Shown one piece after another: positions 17,389 through 26,024 of a stretch of 64,000 bases of DNA; within the stretch, counting starts at the first letter, position 1; each line of letters opens with the position of its first letter. Origin of the DNA: Alphaproteobacteria bacterium. GTDB taxonomy: Bacteria; Bacteroidota; Bacteroidia; Bacteroidales; FEN-979. Both the position numbers and the translations under genes were made by a program. The stretch lies in assembly GCA_009928665.1 (NCBI GenBank), contig SACF01000020.1, positions 1 through 64,000 on the forward strand. Direction: 5' to 3'. The notes beneath the pieces are model-generated. The model was not told the DNA's origin, did not search any database, and saw only the letters and a program-made list of their open reading frames with translations.

Positions 17389-18765
17389 TCATTGGGGCAA
17401 AATAAAGCATCTGTCGACCTGACCACGGATTCGGAACCCTTCATAAATTTCTGAATCACAATCCGACTGGTGATTTTCAACTGAAATGACCTTCTGTATA
17501 TCGGGATCCCAGATAACGATGTCTGCATCGTAGCCCGGTCGAAGCTTTCCCTTGCGGTTTCCCAATCCGAAGATATCCGCCGGATTTGCAGAGATCAGAT
17601 CTGACAACCGTTTCAACGATATCCGGTGTTGAAGAACACCATAGGTATATAAAAGCGGTAACCGGTGCTCTATTCCCCCCGCTCCATTTGGTATCTTCGT
17701 GAAGTCATGCAACCCCACATCTTTCTGTCCGTAAAGATTAAAAGGACAATGGTCGGTAGCCACGACATCCAGAGTGCCGTCGGCCAGCGCCTCCCAGAGT
17801 CCTTCCTGATCCTCCCGGGTACGTAAAGGCGGGGAAATTATGAAAGGTAAAATCCGGTACGAATTCTGATCTCTTTCACGGTCATCTGTTCCATTCTTAT
17901 TACCCTGATTTATTTCCGGAATGGTTCCGTCAGCATAAACCGACTGGTCGAGTAACAGGTATTGGGGACAGGTTTCACCAAAGACCCTGATTCCCGACTT
18001 TTTGGCGGCGCCGACGATTGCGGCGCCCTTTCGCGTTGAGATGTGGACAATGTAAACCGTGCATCCGGTTACCTGTGCAAGTTCCACAACTTGTTCAATG
18101 GCCCGGATCTCGGCTTCCGGGGGTCTCGATCTGAAATGCCAGACCGGAGATAATTTTCCTTCACTCCTGAACTTCTGCTGCAGGCTGTGAATCAGGTCGC
18201 CATCCTCACAATGAACCATGACCGGGGTTCCGGTGCGGGAGGCCAGCTCCATGACCTCTTTCAGTTCATGGAGCCGGATGCCGATGGTTTCCCGGTAGGC
18301 CAGGTAAGTCTTAACCGATCTGATCCCGCCTGCGCCGAGGAGTGAAGCTAATTCGGAAGCCACCTTTACATTCCATTCGCTGATGCCCATGTGAAGAGAA
18401 CAGTTTACCTTACTGTGGGCCGATTCATTGCGTCGCAGCGCCAGCGCTTCATACAACGACTGCCCCCTGGCGGGCGTCACGAAATCAAAAATCGTCGTGG
18501 TCCCTCCGGCAAGGGCCGCCCTGCTTCCCGAAACGAAATCATCGCATGAATTTCCGGCAGGAGTGGGCAGCGCCAGGTGTACATGCGGGTCGATGCCCCC
18601 CGGAAATATCAGTTTTCCCCCTGCTTCGATTGTCTGAAAGCCGGGATATGAGAGGGGATCAACTGTTCCCCGTGCCAGGATCTTTCCGGATTTCAGGACA
18701 AAATCTTCTTTTTTCAATCCGTCCAGATCGGCAGGTAATCCGTTTTGAAGTATATACTGGTCCAT
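17389..18765 (-). CDS. hyuA: Dihydropyrimidinase/hydantoinase
   Basis: 458 residues of the cyclic amidohydrolase superfamily. Metal-site residues are visible: GGIDPHVHLALP (HxH), SVKTYLAYR (position of the carboxylated Lys), VMVHCEDGDL, VYIVHISTRKG and VVATDHCPF (final Asp-His). The C-terminal KLRPGYDADIVIWDPD is typical of the family's beta-sandwich. It opens hydantoin- or dihydropyrimidine-like rings; in this cluster the E. coli HyuA counterpart is proposed to act on a ring from purine breakdown. It is the last gene of the minus-strand operon, 18 bases after ssnA. Confidence 0.88.
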   Translation of the reverse strand: MDQYILQNGLPADLDGLKKEDFVLKSGKILARGTVDPLSYPGFQTIEAGGKLIFPGGIDPHVHLALPTPAGNSCDDFVSGSRAALAGGTTTIFDFVTPARGQSLYEALALRRNESAHSKVNCSLHMGISEWNVKVASELASLLGAGGIRSVKTYLAYRETIGIRLHELKEVMELASRTGTPVMVHCEDGDLIHSLQQKFRSEGKLSPVWHFRSRPPEAEIRAIEQVVELAQVTGCTVYIVHISTRKGAAIVGAAKKSGIRVFGETCPQYLLLDQSVYADGTIPEINQGNKNGTDDRERDQNSYRILPFIISPPLRTREDQEGLWEALADGTLDVVATDHCPFNLYGQKDVGLHDFTKIPNGAGGIEHRLPLLYTYGVLQHRISLKRLSDLISANPADIFGLGNRKGKLRPGYDADIVIWDPDIQKVISVENHQSDCDSEIYEGFRIRGQVDRCFILPQ

Positions 18766-18783
18766 GAATGCCGGTTCTTGCCA

Positions 18784-20163
18784 TTACCCCGGGCAGGATC
18801 TCATCCTGTTCCAGAGTCTTTCAGCTTCCTTCCTTGATTCGCGCAGAATGAGCGTTTCATCCACGGTCATCACTTTATGATCCTGCACGATCATGCTTCC
18901 GTTTGAAATAACATGCGAAATGTTCTGCGGCAGGGTCCCGTAAAGGAGATGATCGGTAAAATTGGCGGAAGTCACGGGTGTGGGCGCTTTGCTATCAAAC
19001 AGAATCAGATTATTTTCACCATCTCCCGCGAAACCTGCCGAATGAAGGTAATGATGAACATTCCTGAGCCGGTGATAAATATTTCGGGTACTGGTGAAAC
19101 CGGGCGACTGGGAATGCCGGTCCGGGGATTTCGTTTCATTTTCCGGCCGCATCGGGAGCTTTCCCCCCAGGAAAGCAGCCCGGGCGCTTCGAAGCATCTC
19201 GCTGTGCATGCCGTCGGTTCCCAGCATGATCCGGTCGCCCAGGCCGGCAGGATCAAACACTCCGACCGAATTGTTCAGATTGCTCTCCATATTTTCGACA
19301 ATCCATACCGGTGACCGGCGGACAATCTCCCGTTCGTAAGGGTTCAGGTGGAGGCAGTGTGCCAGGATGGTTTCGGGCATTGCAAGGACACCTTCGTTAC
19401 TCAACCTTTCAACAACCCTGATCCCGTACGTATTCAAACAATGTTCCTGATCTGAAAGATCTTCGGCGGCATGAATATGAATACCGGTATGGTAATCCAA
19501 AGCCAGCCGGACCGCTTTGTTCAGGGTGGCCGACCCGACTGTGAACGAGGCATGCAACCCGACCAGTCCCTGATGCTGCCTAAGATACGATTCCGTTTCT
19601 TCGAGTCCCTTTTCAGCAAGGGTCAGCCCGTCGCGATCAGAGATCTCGTAGCAAAGCAAATGGCCGATCCCGACTTTTTCGAAGGCTTCGGCAATGATTT
19701 CAAGACTGCCATCGATGCTGTGCGGGGAGGCATGATGGTCGATCACAAAAGTTACCCCGTTCCGGGCGCAGGCAATAGCAGTTACCAAAGCGCTGAGCCG
19801 CATGGTATCCGGATCAAGAGCCTTGTCGAGCGTCCACCAGATATTTTGAAGGATTTCGCCGAAATTGCCGGTGGGTTTTGCCGCAGGTGGCATGCCCGTG
19901 ACCAAAGCAGAATAAGCATGGTGGTGACCATTGGCGAAAGCCCTGGTTATAAATTTTCCGGTACAATCGATCTCCTGAACCACAGGTGTATCCTTACCCG
20001 GGAATAATTCAGGATCCCCTTCCTGAGGATTTCCATCGGGGGTCCCATGCGGGTAAAACTCAAGCTTACCCGTGACGCCGGGCGTGACCAGAATATCCGT
20101 CTCCTTGAATTCAAGCGACTTCCAGTCGATGTATGTTCCGTTTTTCAGGAGTAAATGGATCAC
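18784..20163 (-). CDS. ssnA: Putative aminohydrolase SsnA
   Basis: 459 residues, amidohydrolase fold. Metal and catalytic landmarks: FANGHHHAYSALVTGM (HxH), GIHIHAAEDLSD, ILAHCLHLNP and IMLGTDGMHSEM (Asp). These are the SsnA type, related to guanine and chlorohydrolase deaminases. It begins with GTG at 20163-20161, which overlaps the TAG stop of the EF-hand gene by one base (TAGTG), indicating coupled translation. In the urate/selenium cluster SsnA is a core enzyme of the ring-opening part of the pathway; its exact substrate is not visible from sequence. Confidence 0.88.
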   Translation of the reverse strand: MIHLLLKNGTYIDWKSLEFKETDILVTPGVTGKLEFYPHGTPDGNPQEGDPELFPGKDTPVVQEIDCTGKFITRAFANGHHHAYSALVTGMPPAAKPTGNFGEILQNIWWTLDKALDPDTMRLSALVTAIACARNGVTFVIDHHASPHSIDGSLEIIAEAFEKVGIGHLLCYEISDRDGLTLAEKGLEETESYLRQHQGLVGLHASFTVGSATLNKAVRLALDYHTGIHIHAAEDLSDQEHCLNTYGIRVVERLSNEGVLAMPETILAHCLHLNPYEREIVRRSPVWIVENMESNLNNSVGVFDPAGLGDRIMLGTDGMHSEMLRSARAAFLGGKLPMRPENETKSPDRHSQSPGFTSTRNIYHRLRNVHHYLHSAGFAGDGENNLILFDSKAPTPVTSANFTDHLLYGTLPQNISHVISNGSMIVQDHKVMTVDETLILRESRKEAERLWNRMRSCPG

Positions 20164-20468
20164 TATTTTTTCTTTTTCTCCAGATCGAGAATCACTTTAA
20201 CGTACTCCTCCTCCGTGATGAAACCATCTTTATCGGTATCCCATGCCAGATATTTCTTTTCAGCTACTTTTTGATCTTTCCACAGGGTATAAAACTCTGT
20301 TTTACTGATCTTTCCATCATTGTTTTTATCCGTATCCCGGAGCATATCCTTATAAGCCTGGCGGGCTGCTTTTTCCATGGCCTTTCTAATTTCGGCATCC
20401 TGTGCGAAGAGGGTGCAGCCGATCAGGATCGCCGCAACCGTTAAAATCAGAATCACAAAAATTTTCAT
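20163..20468 (-). CDS. Small exported EF-hand protein
   Basis: 101 residues. It has an N-terminal export signal (residues 2-17), then either lipobox LIGC (Cys18) or cleavage after LFAQ (residue 23). Two complete EF-hand loops follow: D47-N49-D51-G52-I54-E58 and D77-D79-D81-G82-I84-E88, all calcium ligands present. The C-terminus is Lys-rich. It lies between the fused xanthine dehydrogenase gene and ssnA in the same orientation, 77 bases after the former and overlapping the latter, so it should be co-transcribed. A calcium-binding exported protein is not part of the known urate cluster, and its role here is unknown. Confidence 0.8.
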   Translation of the reverse strand: MKIFVILILTVAAILIGCTLFAQDAEIRKAMEKAARQAYKDMLRDTDKNNDGKISKTEFYTLWKDQKVAEKKYLAWDTDKDGFITEEEYVKVILDLEKKKK

Positions 20469-20545
20469 TATAATGGTTCCTTTAATGCTGAAGACTGTTG
20501 TTTTTATCCAAATTTCTATAGGGTTCTATTAATTTGAAGATAAAG

Positions 20546-23167
20546 TTAATCAGATTGCCGCAACATGGGTAATTTTTTTCTCCTGACCCCGTCGAACGTG
20601 AATAACGCGTTGGCGACCGCTGCCGCTGTCGGAACCATTCCGATCTCCCCCACTCCTTTGGCTCCGTAAGGTCCGACCGGATCGGTCTCTTCGATGCCAA
20701 TCACAACGATCTCAGGTGTACCGGTGGATCGAAGCACACCGCAATCGCTCAGACGGGTACTTTCAAGCCTGCCCTCCTTCATCGGCAGATCCTCGGTAAG
20801 GGCATATCCCAGCCCCATGTGAACCGCCCCTTCAATCTGACCTTCAAACAGTACTGGATTGATGACCCTCCCGGCATCGTGTGCTGCATATACTTTTTTT
20901 ATCTTCCCGCTATCATCAAGGATTACCAACTGGGCGGCATAACCATAGGAAAAATGCGTCACAACAGGGCCGGTATCCGCGCCCGGTGCGGTGGTCCAGT
21001 CACATTGGTATTTACCATGGTACACGGTACCGGCAAGGTTTTCCAATATTCTTCTCAATTTATTGCCTTTCATTTCAACACAGGAGGTGGCGTACTGATC
21101 GAGGTCTTCCCTGATTGCACGTGCGGCATCAATGATCGCATTCCCTAAAAGAACCGTCGCCCGCGAAGAGGTCGTCATCCCGGTGGGTAATTCCGCACTG
21201 GTGTCGACCATTACATCCATCAGGTCAGGGTCGATGCCGGTCTCCTGGCTCAGGATCTGAATGGCCATCGTATGGATTCCCTGGCCCATCTCGGTCCAGC
21301 CATGTTCGATAAGTACACTACCCGCTTTCCGTATGGTGATCCTGACTTCGCTGAAATCGACCATTCCGTTGCCAACGCCTGAATTTTTGATCCCGCATGC
21401 CAAACCCGCGTACCGCGCCTCGTAAAAAGAATCTTTCAACGCCAGTAGCGCCGGTTTGATCCCAATTCCTCCTGTAAGAACCTGGCCTGTTGCGGTCATT
21501 TTTCCGGTATCGAGGGCATTATCGTACCGGAATTTCCACCGATCAAAACCCCCTTTCCGACACAATTCATCCATACAGCTTTCAAGGGCAAAGGTGACCT
21601 GGTTCACCCCGAATCCCCGCATGGCTCCGGAAGGGATGTTGTTGGTATAAACCGTGAATGATTCAATATCGACGGAAGGGATGTGATACGCTCCCGAAGC
21701 ATGACCGGCAACACGTTCCATCACTTTGGTCCCCACGGATGCATAAGCTCCCGTGTCGCCGGCTGCCCGCAATTTTAACCCCGTGAGTATTCCCTGGTCA
21801 TCGCAAGATAATGAAATGTCCATGGTTACAGGATGGCGTTTGGGATGCATCCGGATGGACTCTTCGCGGGTAAGATACACTTTTACAGGCTTTTTAGTAA
21901 GCCAGGAAAAGAGCGCCGCATGTCCCTGCACCGTCAGATCCTCCCTGCCGCCGAACCCTCCGCCGCACGGGATCTGGGTAACACGCACGCGATCCTCATC
22001 CAGGTTCAGAATGGAAGCTACCTGCCGCTGATCGACATAGATTCCCTGACCCTGGCTGAAGAGGCGGATACCCGATCCTTCGGGTAAGGCAATGGCAGCT
22101 TCAGTCTCCAGGAAGGCATGTTCGACGCGCTGGGTCTCGTACCGGTCGGAGACCAGGAATTTCGATTCGGAGAAAACCCTGTCTACCGGGATCCCGCGTC
22201 GGATGGTGCATTTTTCAAGAATATTGGAAGTTCCCGGATGGACCTGCGCTGACAGATCATTCATGGCGCTGAAAACATCCGTCACGGGTGGCAAAACATC
22301 GTAATCGATCCTGATAAGTCCGGCCGCTTTCCGGGCGGTCTTTTCGTCCCGTGCAACCACCCCGGCCAAAACATCGCCGATGTAACAGGTTGTTTCTCCG
22401 ACCGACACCATCAGCGGCCAGTCACTAAAAATCAACCCGGTAAAACGATTCCCCGGAATATCGCCGGATGTTATGACCTTTACGACACCTTTGGTCTTTA
22501 ACGCTTCGGTGGCGTCAATCCGCAACACCTTTGCCCGCGGGTGATCACTGAACCGGAGCGCCCCGTAAAGCATACCCGGAAATTTCATGTCGTGAATGAA
22601 CTTCCGCTTGCCAATGGCTGTTTCATAGGCGCCGTACTTTGGATACGGCTGACCGATGCCCGCCTGGTCTCCGCGAACGTCACTTCCCCGCTGCTCTTTA
22701 TCAGATTTCCGTTCCAGGCGTAACAAAGAGGCTTCGATCGCCTCAACTATTTTCTGATAACCGGTACACCGGCAAAGGTGCGGGTGAATGGCTTTTCTGA
22801 TCGCTTCTTTCGTAGGATGTACACCCGAACCGAAAAGGATCTTCGTGCGCATGATCAATCCCGGGGTGCAAAAGCCGCATTGAATTGCCCCTTTGCTTAC
22901 AAATGCATGTGCAATAATATCCCTGATCGCTTCCGGAATACCCTCGGGAGTAATCACTTCGGCCCCTTCCAGGTCCTTCATTTTCAATGTACACGATAGC
23001 CGCGCCTTTCCGTTTACCTCCACCAGGCAGGCTCCGCATGTTGCCTGCCCCGAACAACCGTCCTTTACCGCGGTCAACCCTTCCGAATCCCTCAGGTAGT
23101 TAAGCAACGTCTCTTCCACGTTCCCTGAATACCCGGTAGTTTTTTCATTGAGTGTAAAATGGATCAT
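20546..23167 (-). CDS. xdhD: Fused selenium-type xanthine dehydrogenase (XdhD type)
   Basis: 873 residues joining FeS and molybdenum parts in one chain. Residues 1-160 have two [2Fe-2S] domains: KDGCSGQATCGAC with LSCTLKM, and IQCGFCTPGL with HLCRCTGYQK. From about 175 follows the molybdopterin part: FPGMLYGALRFSDHPRAKV (hammerhead), CGGGFGGREDL, AMRGFGVNQV, WTEMGQGIHTM and, at the end, AKGVGEIGMVPTA. There is no FAD domain. This is the architecture of the selenium-dependent molybdenum hydroxylase/XdhD group; the selenium would be a labile sulfur replacement at molybdenum, not selenocysteine. The electron acceptor is probably YgfK, encoded upstream in the same operon. Confidence 0.88.
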   Translation of the reverse strand: MIHFTLNEKTTGYSGNVEETLLNYLRDSEGLTAVKDGCSGQATCGACLVEVNGKARLSCTLKMKDLEGAEVITPEGIPEAIRDIIAHAFVSKGAIQCGFCTPGLIMRTKILFGSGVHPTKEAIRKAIHPHLCRCTGYQKIVEAIEASLLRLERKSDKEQRGSDVRGDQAGIGQPYPKYGAYETAIGKRKFIHDMKFPGMLYGALRFSDHPRAKVLRIDATEALKTKGVVKVITSGDIPGNRFTGLIFSDWPLMVSVGETTCYIGDVLAGVVARDEKTARKAAGLIRIDYDVLPPVTDVFSAMNDLSAQVHPGTSNILEKCTIRRGIPVDRVFSESKFLVSDRYETQRVEHAFLETEAAIALPEGSGIRLFSQGQGIYVDQRQVASILNLDEDRVRVTQIPCGGGFGGREDLTVQGHAALFSWLTKKPVKVYLTREESIRMHPKRHPVTMDISLSCDDQGILTGLKLRAAGDTGAYASVGTKVMERVAGHASGAYHIPSVDIESFTVYTNNIPSGAMRGFGVNQVTFALESCMDELCRKGGFDRWKFRYDNALDTGKMTATGQVLTGGIGIKPALLALKDSFYEARYAGLACGIKNSGVGNGMVDFSEVRITIRKAGSVLIEHGWTEMGQGIHTMAIQILSQETGIDPDLMDVMVDTSAELPTGMTTSSRATVLLGNAIIDAARAIREDLDQYATSCVEMKGNKLRRILENLAGTVYHGKYQCDWTTAPGADTGPVVTHFSYGYAAQLVILDDSGKIKKVYAAHDAGRVINPVLFEGQIEGAVHMGLGYALTEDLPMKEGRLESTRLSDCGVLRSTGTPEIVVIGIEETDPVGPYGAKGVGEIGMVPTAAAVANALFTFDGVRRKKLPMLRQSD

Positions 23168-23177
23168 GGTTCAGATT

Positions 23178-24515
23178 TTACGCATTCCGCCATTTCTCAA
23201 GATACCGTTCGATGGCGGTGGATGTGGGTTCTACCGGTTGAGGAATCGAAAGGCGGGATTTGATCGGGTTGATATCTTTCAGACCGCTTCCGGTCAGCAA
23301 TACCACGTTGGTTGAATTCACGTGGATCAAGCCCAGTTCCCGGTATTTTAAAAGGCCCGCAAATGCAGCCGCAGCAGCCGGTTCACTGAATATTCCGGTC
23401 CGGCGCGCCAGAACCAGGATTGCTTTTCGAATTGCATCATCCGCCACCAGAATGCTTTCTCCGTTGTATTGATGCATGTATTGCCGGGTCATATTGAAAT
23501 TCCTCGGAATATTTACCCGGATAGAGTCGGCAAATGTACGCGCTGGTTTAGAAACGAACCGGGGCCTTTCGAGATTCCGGATCAGATTTGCACTCTTTTC
23601 CGATTGAACAGCCACCAGCGCCGGCATCCGGTCGGTGATCCCCAGGTTCATTAAATCTTCAAAACCTTTGGCGACTCCCGAGTAGATGACCCCGTCGCCT
23701 ACCGGGATGAAGATGCGGTCGGGAACCCGCCGGCCGAGCTGGCCATAAAGTTCCCATGCTACACTCTTTTTTCCCTCAATGGTAACCGGATTGAATGCCG
23801 TATTCCGGTTATACCACCCGAATCTTTGTGTCAGCCCCCGGCTCAGATCAAATGCATCATCATAGGCGCCATCCACCGGAATCAAAGTCGCTCCATATAA
23901 AATGATCTGGGTCAGCTTGGCGACAGGAGCTTTTGCGGGAACCACAATCACTGCATGTTGGCCCTGTGATGCACAAATTCCCGCTATAGAAGAGCCGGCG
24001 TTTCCGGTTGAGGCAGCCACGATGGTCTTTATGCCGTGTTCTTTCGCCCAGGCTGAAACCAGCGCCGAAGCCCGGTCTTTAAATGAAAACGTCGGATTTT
24101 GAGAATCATCTTTAAAAAACAAATTGAAATCCAATGATTTTCCCGGTTTTCTCCGGTTATCCGAACGCTGCTTGCGATGGTTGTTTTCAAGGGTCTTTTC
24201 AATCTGATCCGGTTGCTCTAAAACCTCCGGATTGATGCGGTAAAGGGGGGTATTGCCGATCTTCAGACGGGGCAGGCAATTCTCATCCCGTAATGGCAGA
24301 ACGGATAAAAAAGACTCCTTCGACAATTGGTCGTACACGTTATCTGCCCTGAATTTCTTCAGAATCCGTGAAAAGTCGTAAACGGTACGGAGAACTCCTT
24401 TTATGGGCTGATCTTTGACATTTTCTTTCTCACAGGCCGGACAGAGATACATCACGCTGCCAGCATCATAGGCAGCCCCGCAGTCGGTGCATTCATAATG
24501 AAATTTGTCATTCAT
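23178..24515 (-). CDS. Threonine-synthase-like PLP enzyme
   Basis: 445 residues. It starts with a zinc-ribbon (YECTDCGAAY ... YLCPACEKEN, four Cys) as in one class of threonine synthases and cysteate synthase. The PLP site is PTFSFKDRAS (Lys), with the phosphate-binding loop in AASTGNAGSSIAG. The C-terminal domain has FSEPAAAAAFAGLL and LLTGSGLKD. As a housekeeping threonine synthase it would be out of place here. It sits between two other catabolic genes (four bases after the previous gene, ten before the next) and probably acts on an amino-acid intermediate such as a diaminopropionate derivative. That assignment is inference; the family member could also be a true threonine synthase. Confidence 0.72.
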   Translation of the reverse strand: MNDKFHYECTDCGAAYDAGSVMYLCPACEKENVKDQPIKGVLRTVYDFSRILKKFRADNVYDQLSKESFLSVLPLRDENCLPRLKIGNTPLYRINPEVLEQPDQIEKTLENNHRKQRSDNRRKPGKSLDFNLFFKDDSQNPTFSFKDRASALVSAWAKEHGIKTIVAASTGNAGSSIAGICASQGQHAVIVVPAKAPVAKLTQIILYGATLIPVDGAYDDAFDLSRGLTQRFGWYNRNTAFNPVTIEGKKSVAWELYGQLGRRVPDRIFIPVGDGVIYSGVAKGFEDLMNLGITDRMPALVAVQSEKSANLIRNLERPRFVSKPARTFADSIRVNIPRNFNMTRQYMHQYNGESILVADDAIRKAILVLARRTGIFSEPAAAAAFAGLLKYRELGLIHVNSTNVVLLTGSGLKDINPIKSRLSIPQPVEPTSTAIERYLEKWRNA

Positions 24516-24519
24516 GACA

Positions 24520-25998
24520 CTATAATGTTTTCAGCAATCCGGTCCGTTCATTGAATTCTTCGATCAGTTCATCCCAGCGATGTGGCTGGTTAAACAGTTT
24601 TTCCCAGATTTCCCGGTCATTCCAAAGCGCCCTCAAATCATCCGCTTCTTTCCCCTGCTGTTCGACCCAGGTAAAATATTTCAGATTATGAATGGATTTC
24701 CGGTCGGTATAACTTAACTCCTTCATGTGGGAGGGGGCACTTCCCAGTACACATTTTTCATGGTCGCGGGCAGCCTGCATCATGGAATAGGGCCCGCGTG
24801 AATCCTCCAGTTCCCGGAGCCGCGAATGATACATGGCAGCCGAATCTGTGGCAAGCGTGATCAGAACATCCTGACCGGTGAATTCAAAGTACTTCGCTGT
24901 CCGGATCGCCGAAAGAATATTGGCGATCCCCGATATTCCGATCATTTCCAAAGCGGCTGTCAATTCCTCGCTTACCCCTTCAGAAACCAGGTAATCCTTT
25001 CCGGCTTTTTCATTGAACAACCGCAGCACCCGCATGCAATCCTCATCATCGATGGCGGTGACCACATCCGTATTCTTTACGTTATGGATCCAGGGAATGT
25101 GCTTATCGCCAATGCCTTCAATCCGGTGTCCTCCGAAACCATTATTCAGCAACGTGGGACATTGCAACGCCTCTGCCGCAACCACTTTTATGAATGGGAA
25201 GCGTGTCCGCAAGTAATCTCCTGCGGCAATGGTCCCGGCTGAACCGGTTGAGGATATAAATGCCGAGAACCTTTCCCGACCCCTGGCAATTATTCGAAAT
25301 ATCTCTTCTGCAGCCCCACCGGTTACCTGATAATGCCAACACGCATTCCCGAACTCATCAAACTGATTAAAGATAAAGCAATCACTCCGGGTCCTCCTGA
25401 TTTCATGGCAGGCGTCATAGATCTCCTTCACGTTCGACTCACACCCCGGGGTTGCAATGACCTCGGCGCCGATCTCCTTTAACCATTCAAACCGCTCCCG
25501 GCTCATCTCTTCCGGAAGTATGGCAATGGCGGTCACATCCATCAGATAAGAATCAAATGCGCCACCCCGGCAATAATTTCCGGTCGACGGCCAAACGGCC
25601 TTGTGATAAGTAGGATCGAATCCGCCGGTAATGATCCGCGGAACGAGACAACCATAAGCGGCTCCGACTTTGTGCGCGCCGGTCGGAAACCATTTTCCCA
25701 GCATAACCACAATGCGCGCCTCTGTTCCTGTTAAGGAACAAGGCAATTCAAGAAAGTTAGGCTGCCCGAACAATCCTCCTGATTCCTTCGGTTCATTCTT
25801 CCAGGTGATCCGGAACAGGTTCAGGGGGTGAAGATCCCAGAGTCCAATCCCGGTAAGTCTTGATTTGATCTTTTGCGGAATCAGCCCCGGATCACGCATC
25901 TGGGCAAAGGTTGGAAGGATGATCCCCTTGTCACGGTAATGATCAATGGCCTTTTGAAGGACTTCAGGATGGGTGATGCGATCGATGATTGGAATCAT
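24520..25998 (-). CDS. Fold-type II PLP-dependent enzyme
   Basis: 492 residues. The PLP Lys is in FPTGAHKVGAAYG, similar to the GAHK motif of tryptophan-synthase beta chains. The phosphate loop is STGSAGTIAAGDYL, and the Ser/Thr near the pyridine nitrogen could be in TLATDSAAMY. The family is usually annotated as pyridoxal-5'-phosphate-dependent protein subunit beta and, as I recall, is often found next to ygeW/ygeY/ssnA genes. It is not YgeX: the ammonia-lyase motif set (KDESKRFGLNAFK) is absent. It may supply the beta-elimination step that YgeX performs in E. coli. Operon position: 26 bases after ygfK and four before the threonine-synthase-like gene. Confidence 0.72.
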   Translation of the reverse strand: MIPIIDRITHPEVLQKAIDHYRDKGIILPTFAQMRDPGLIPQKIKSRLTGIGLWDLHPLNLFRITWKNEPKESGGLFGQPNFLELPCSLTGTEARIVVMLGKWFPTGAHKVGAAYGCLVPRIITGGFDPTYHKAVWPSTGNYCRGGAFDSYLMDVTAIAILPEEMSRERFEWLKEIGAEVIATPGCESNVKEIYDACHEIRRTRSDCFIFNQFDEFGNACWHYQVTGGAAEEIFRIIARGRERFSAFISSTGSAGTIAAGDYLRTRFPFIKVVAAEALQCPTLLNNGFGGHRIEGIGDKHIPWIHNVKNTDVVTAIDDEDCMRVLRLFNEKAGKDYLVSEGVSEELTAALEMIGISGIANILSAIRTAKYFEFTGQDVLITLATDSAAMYHSRLRELEDSRGPYSMMQAARDHEKCVLGSAPSHMKELSYTDRKSIHNLKYFTWVEQQGKEADDLRALWNDREIWEKLFNQPHRWDELIEEFNERTGLLKTL

Positions 25999-26024
25999 AA
26001 TGTCGAACTGTCGGGTTAAAAATT

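Noticed and set aside
17200..17528. Small frames on both strands between ygeW and hyuA
   Set aside because: They overlap the hyuA 3' end or the CTCTGTG repeats and have no recognisable sequence pattern.
20546..23167. Selenocysteine in the XdhD-type enzyme
   Set aside because: The frame has no internal TGA at a conserved Cys. Selenium in this family is thought to be a cofactor ligand, so no Sec insertion is claimed.
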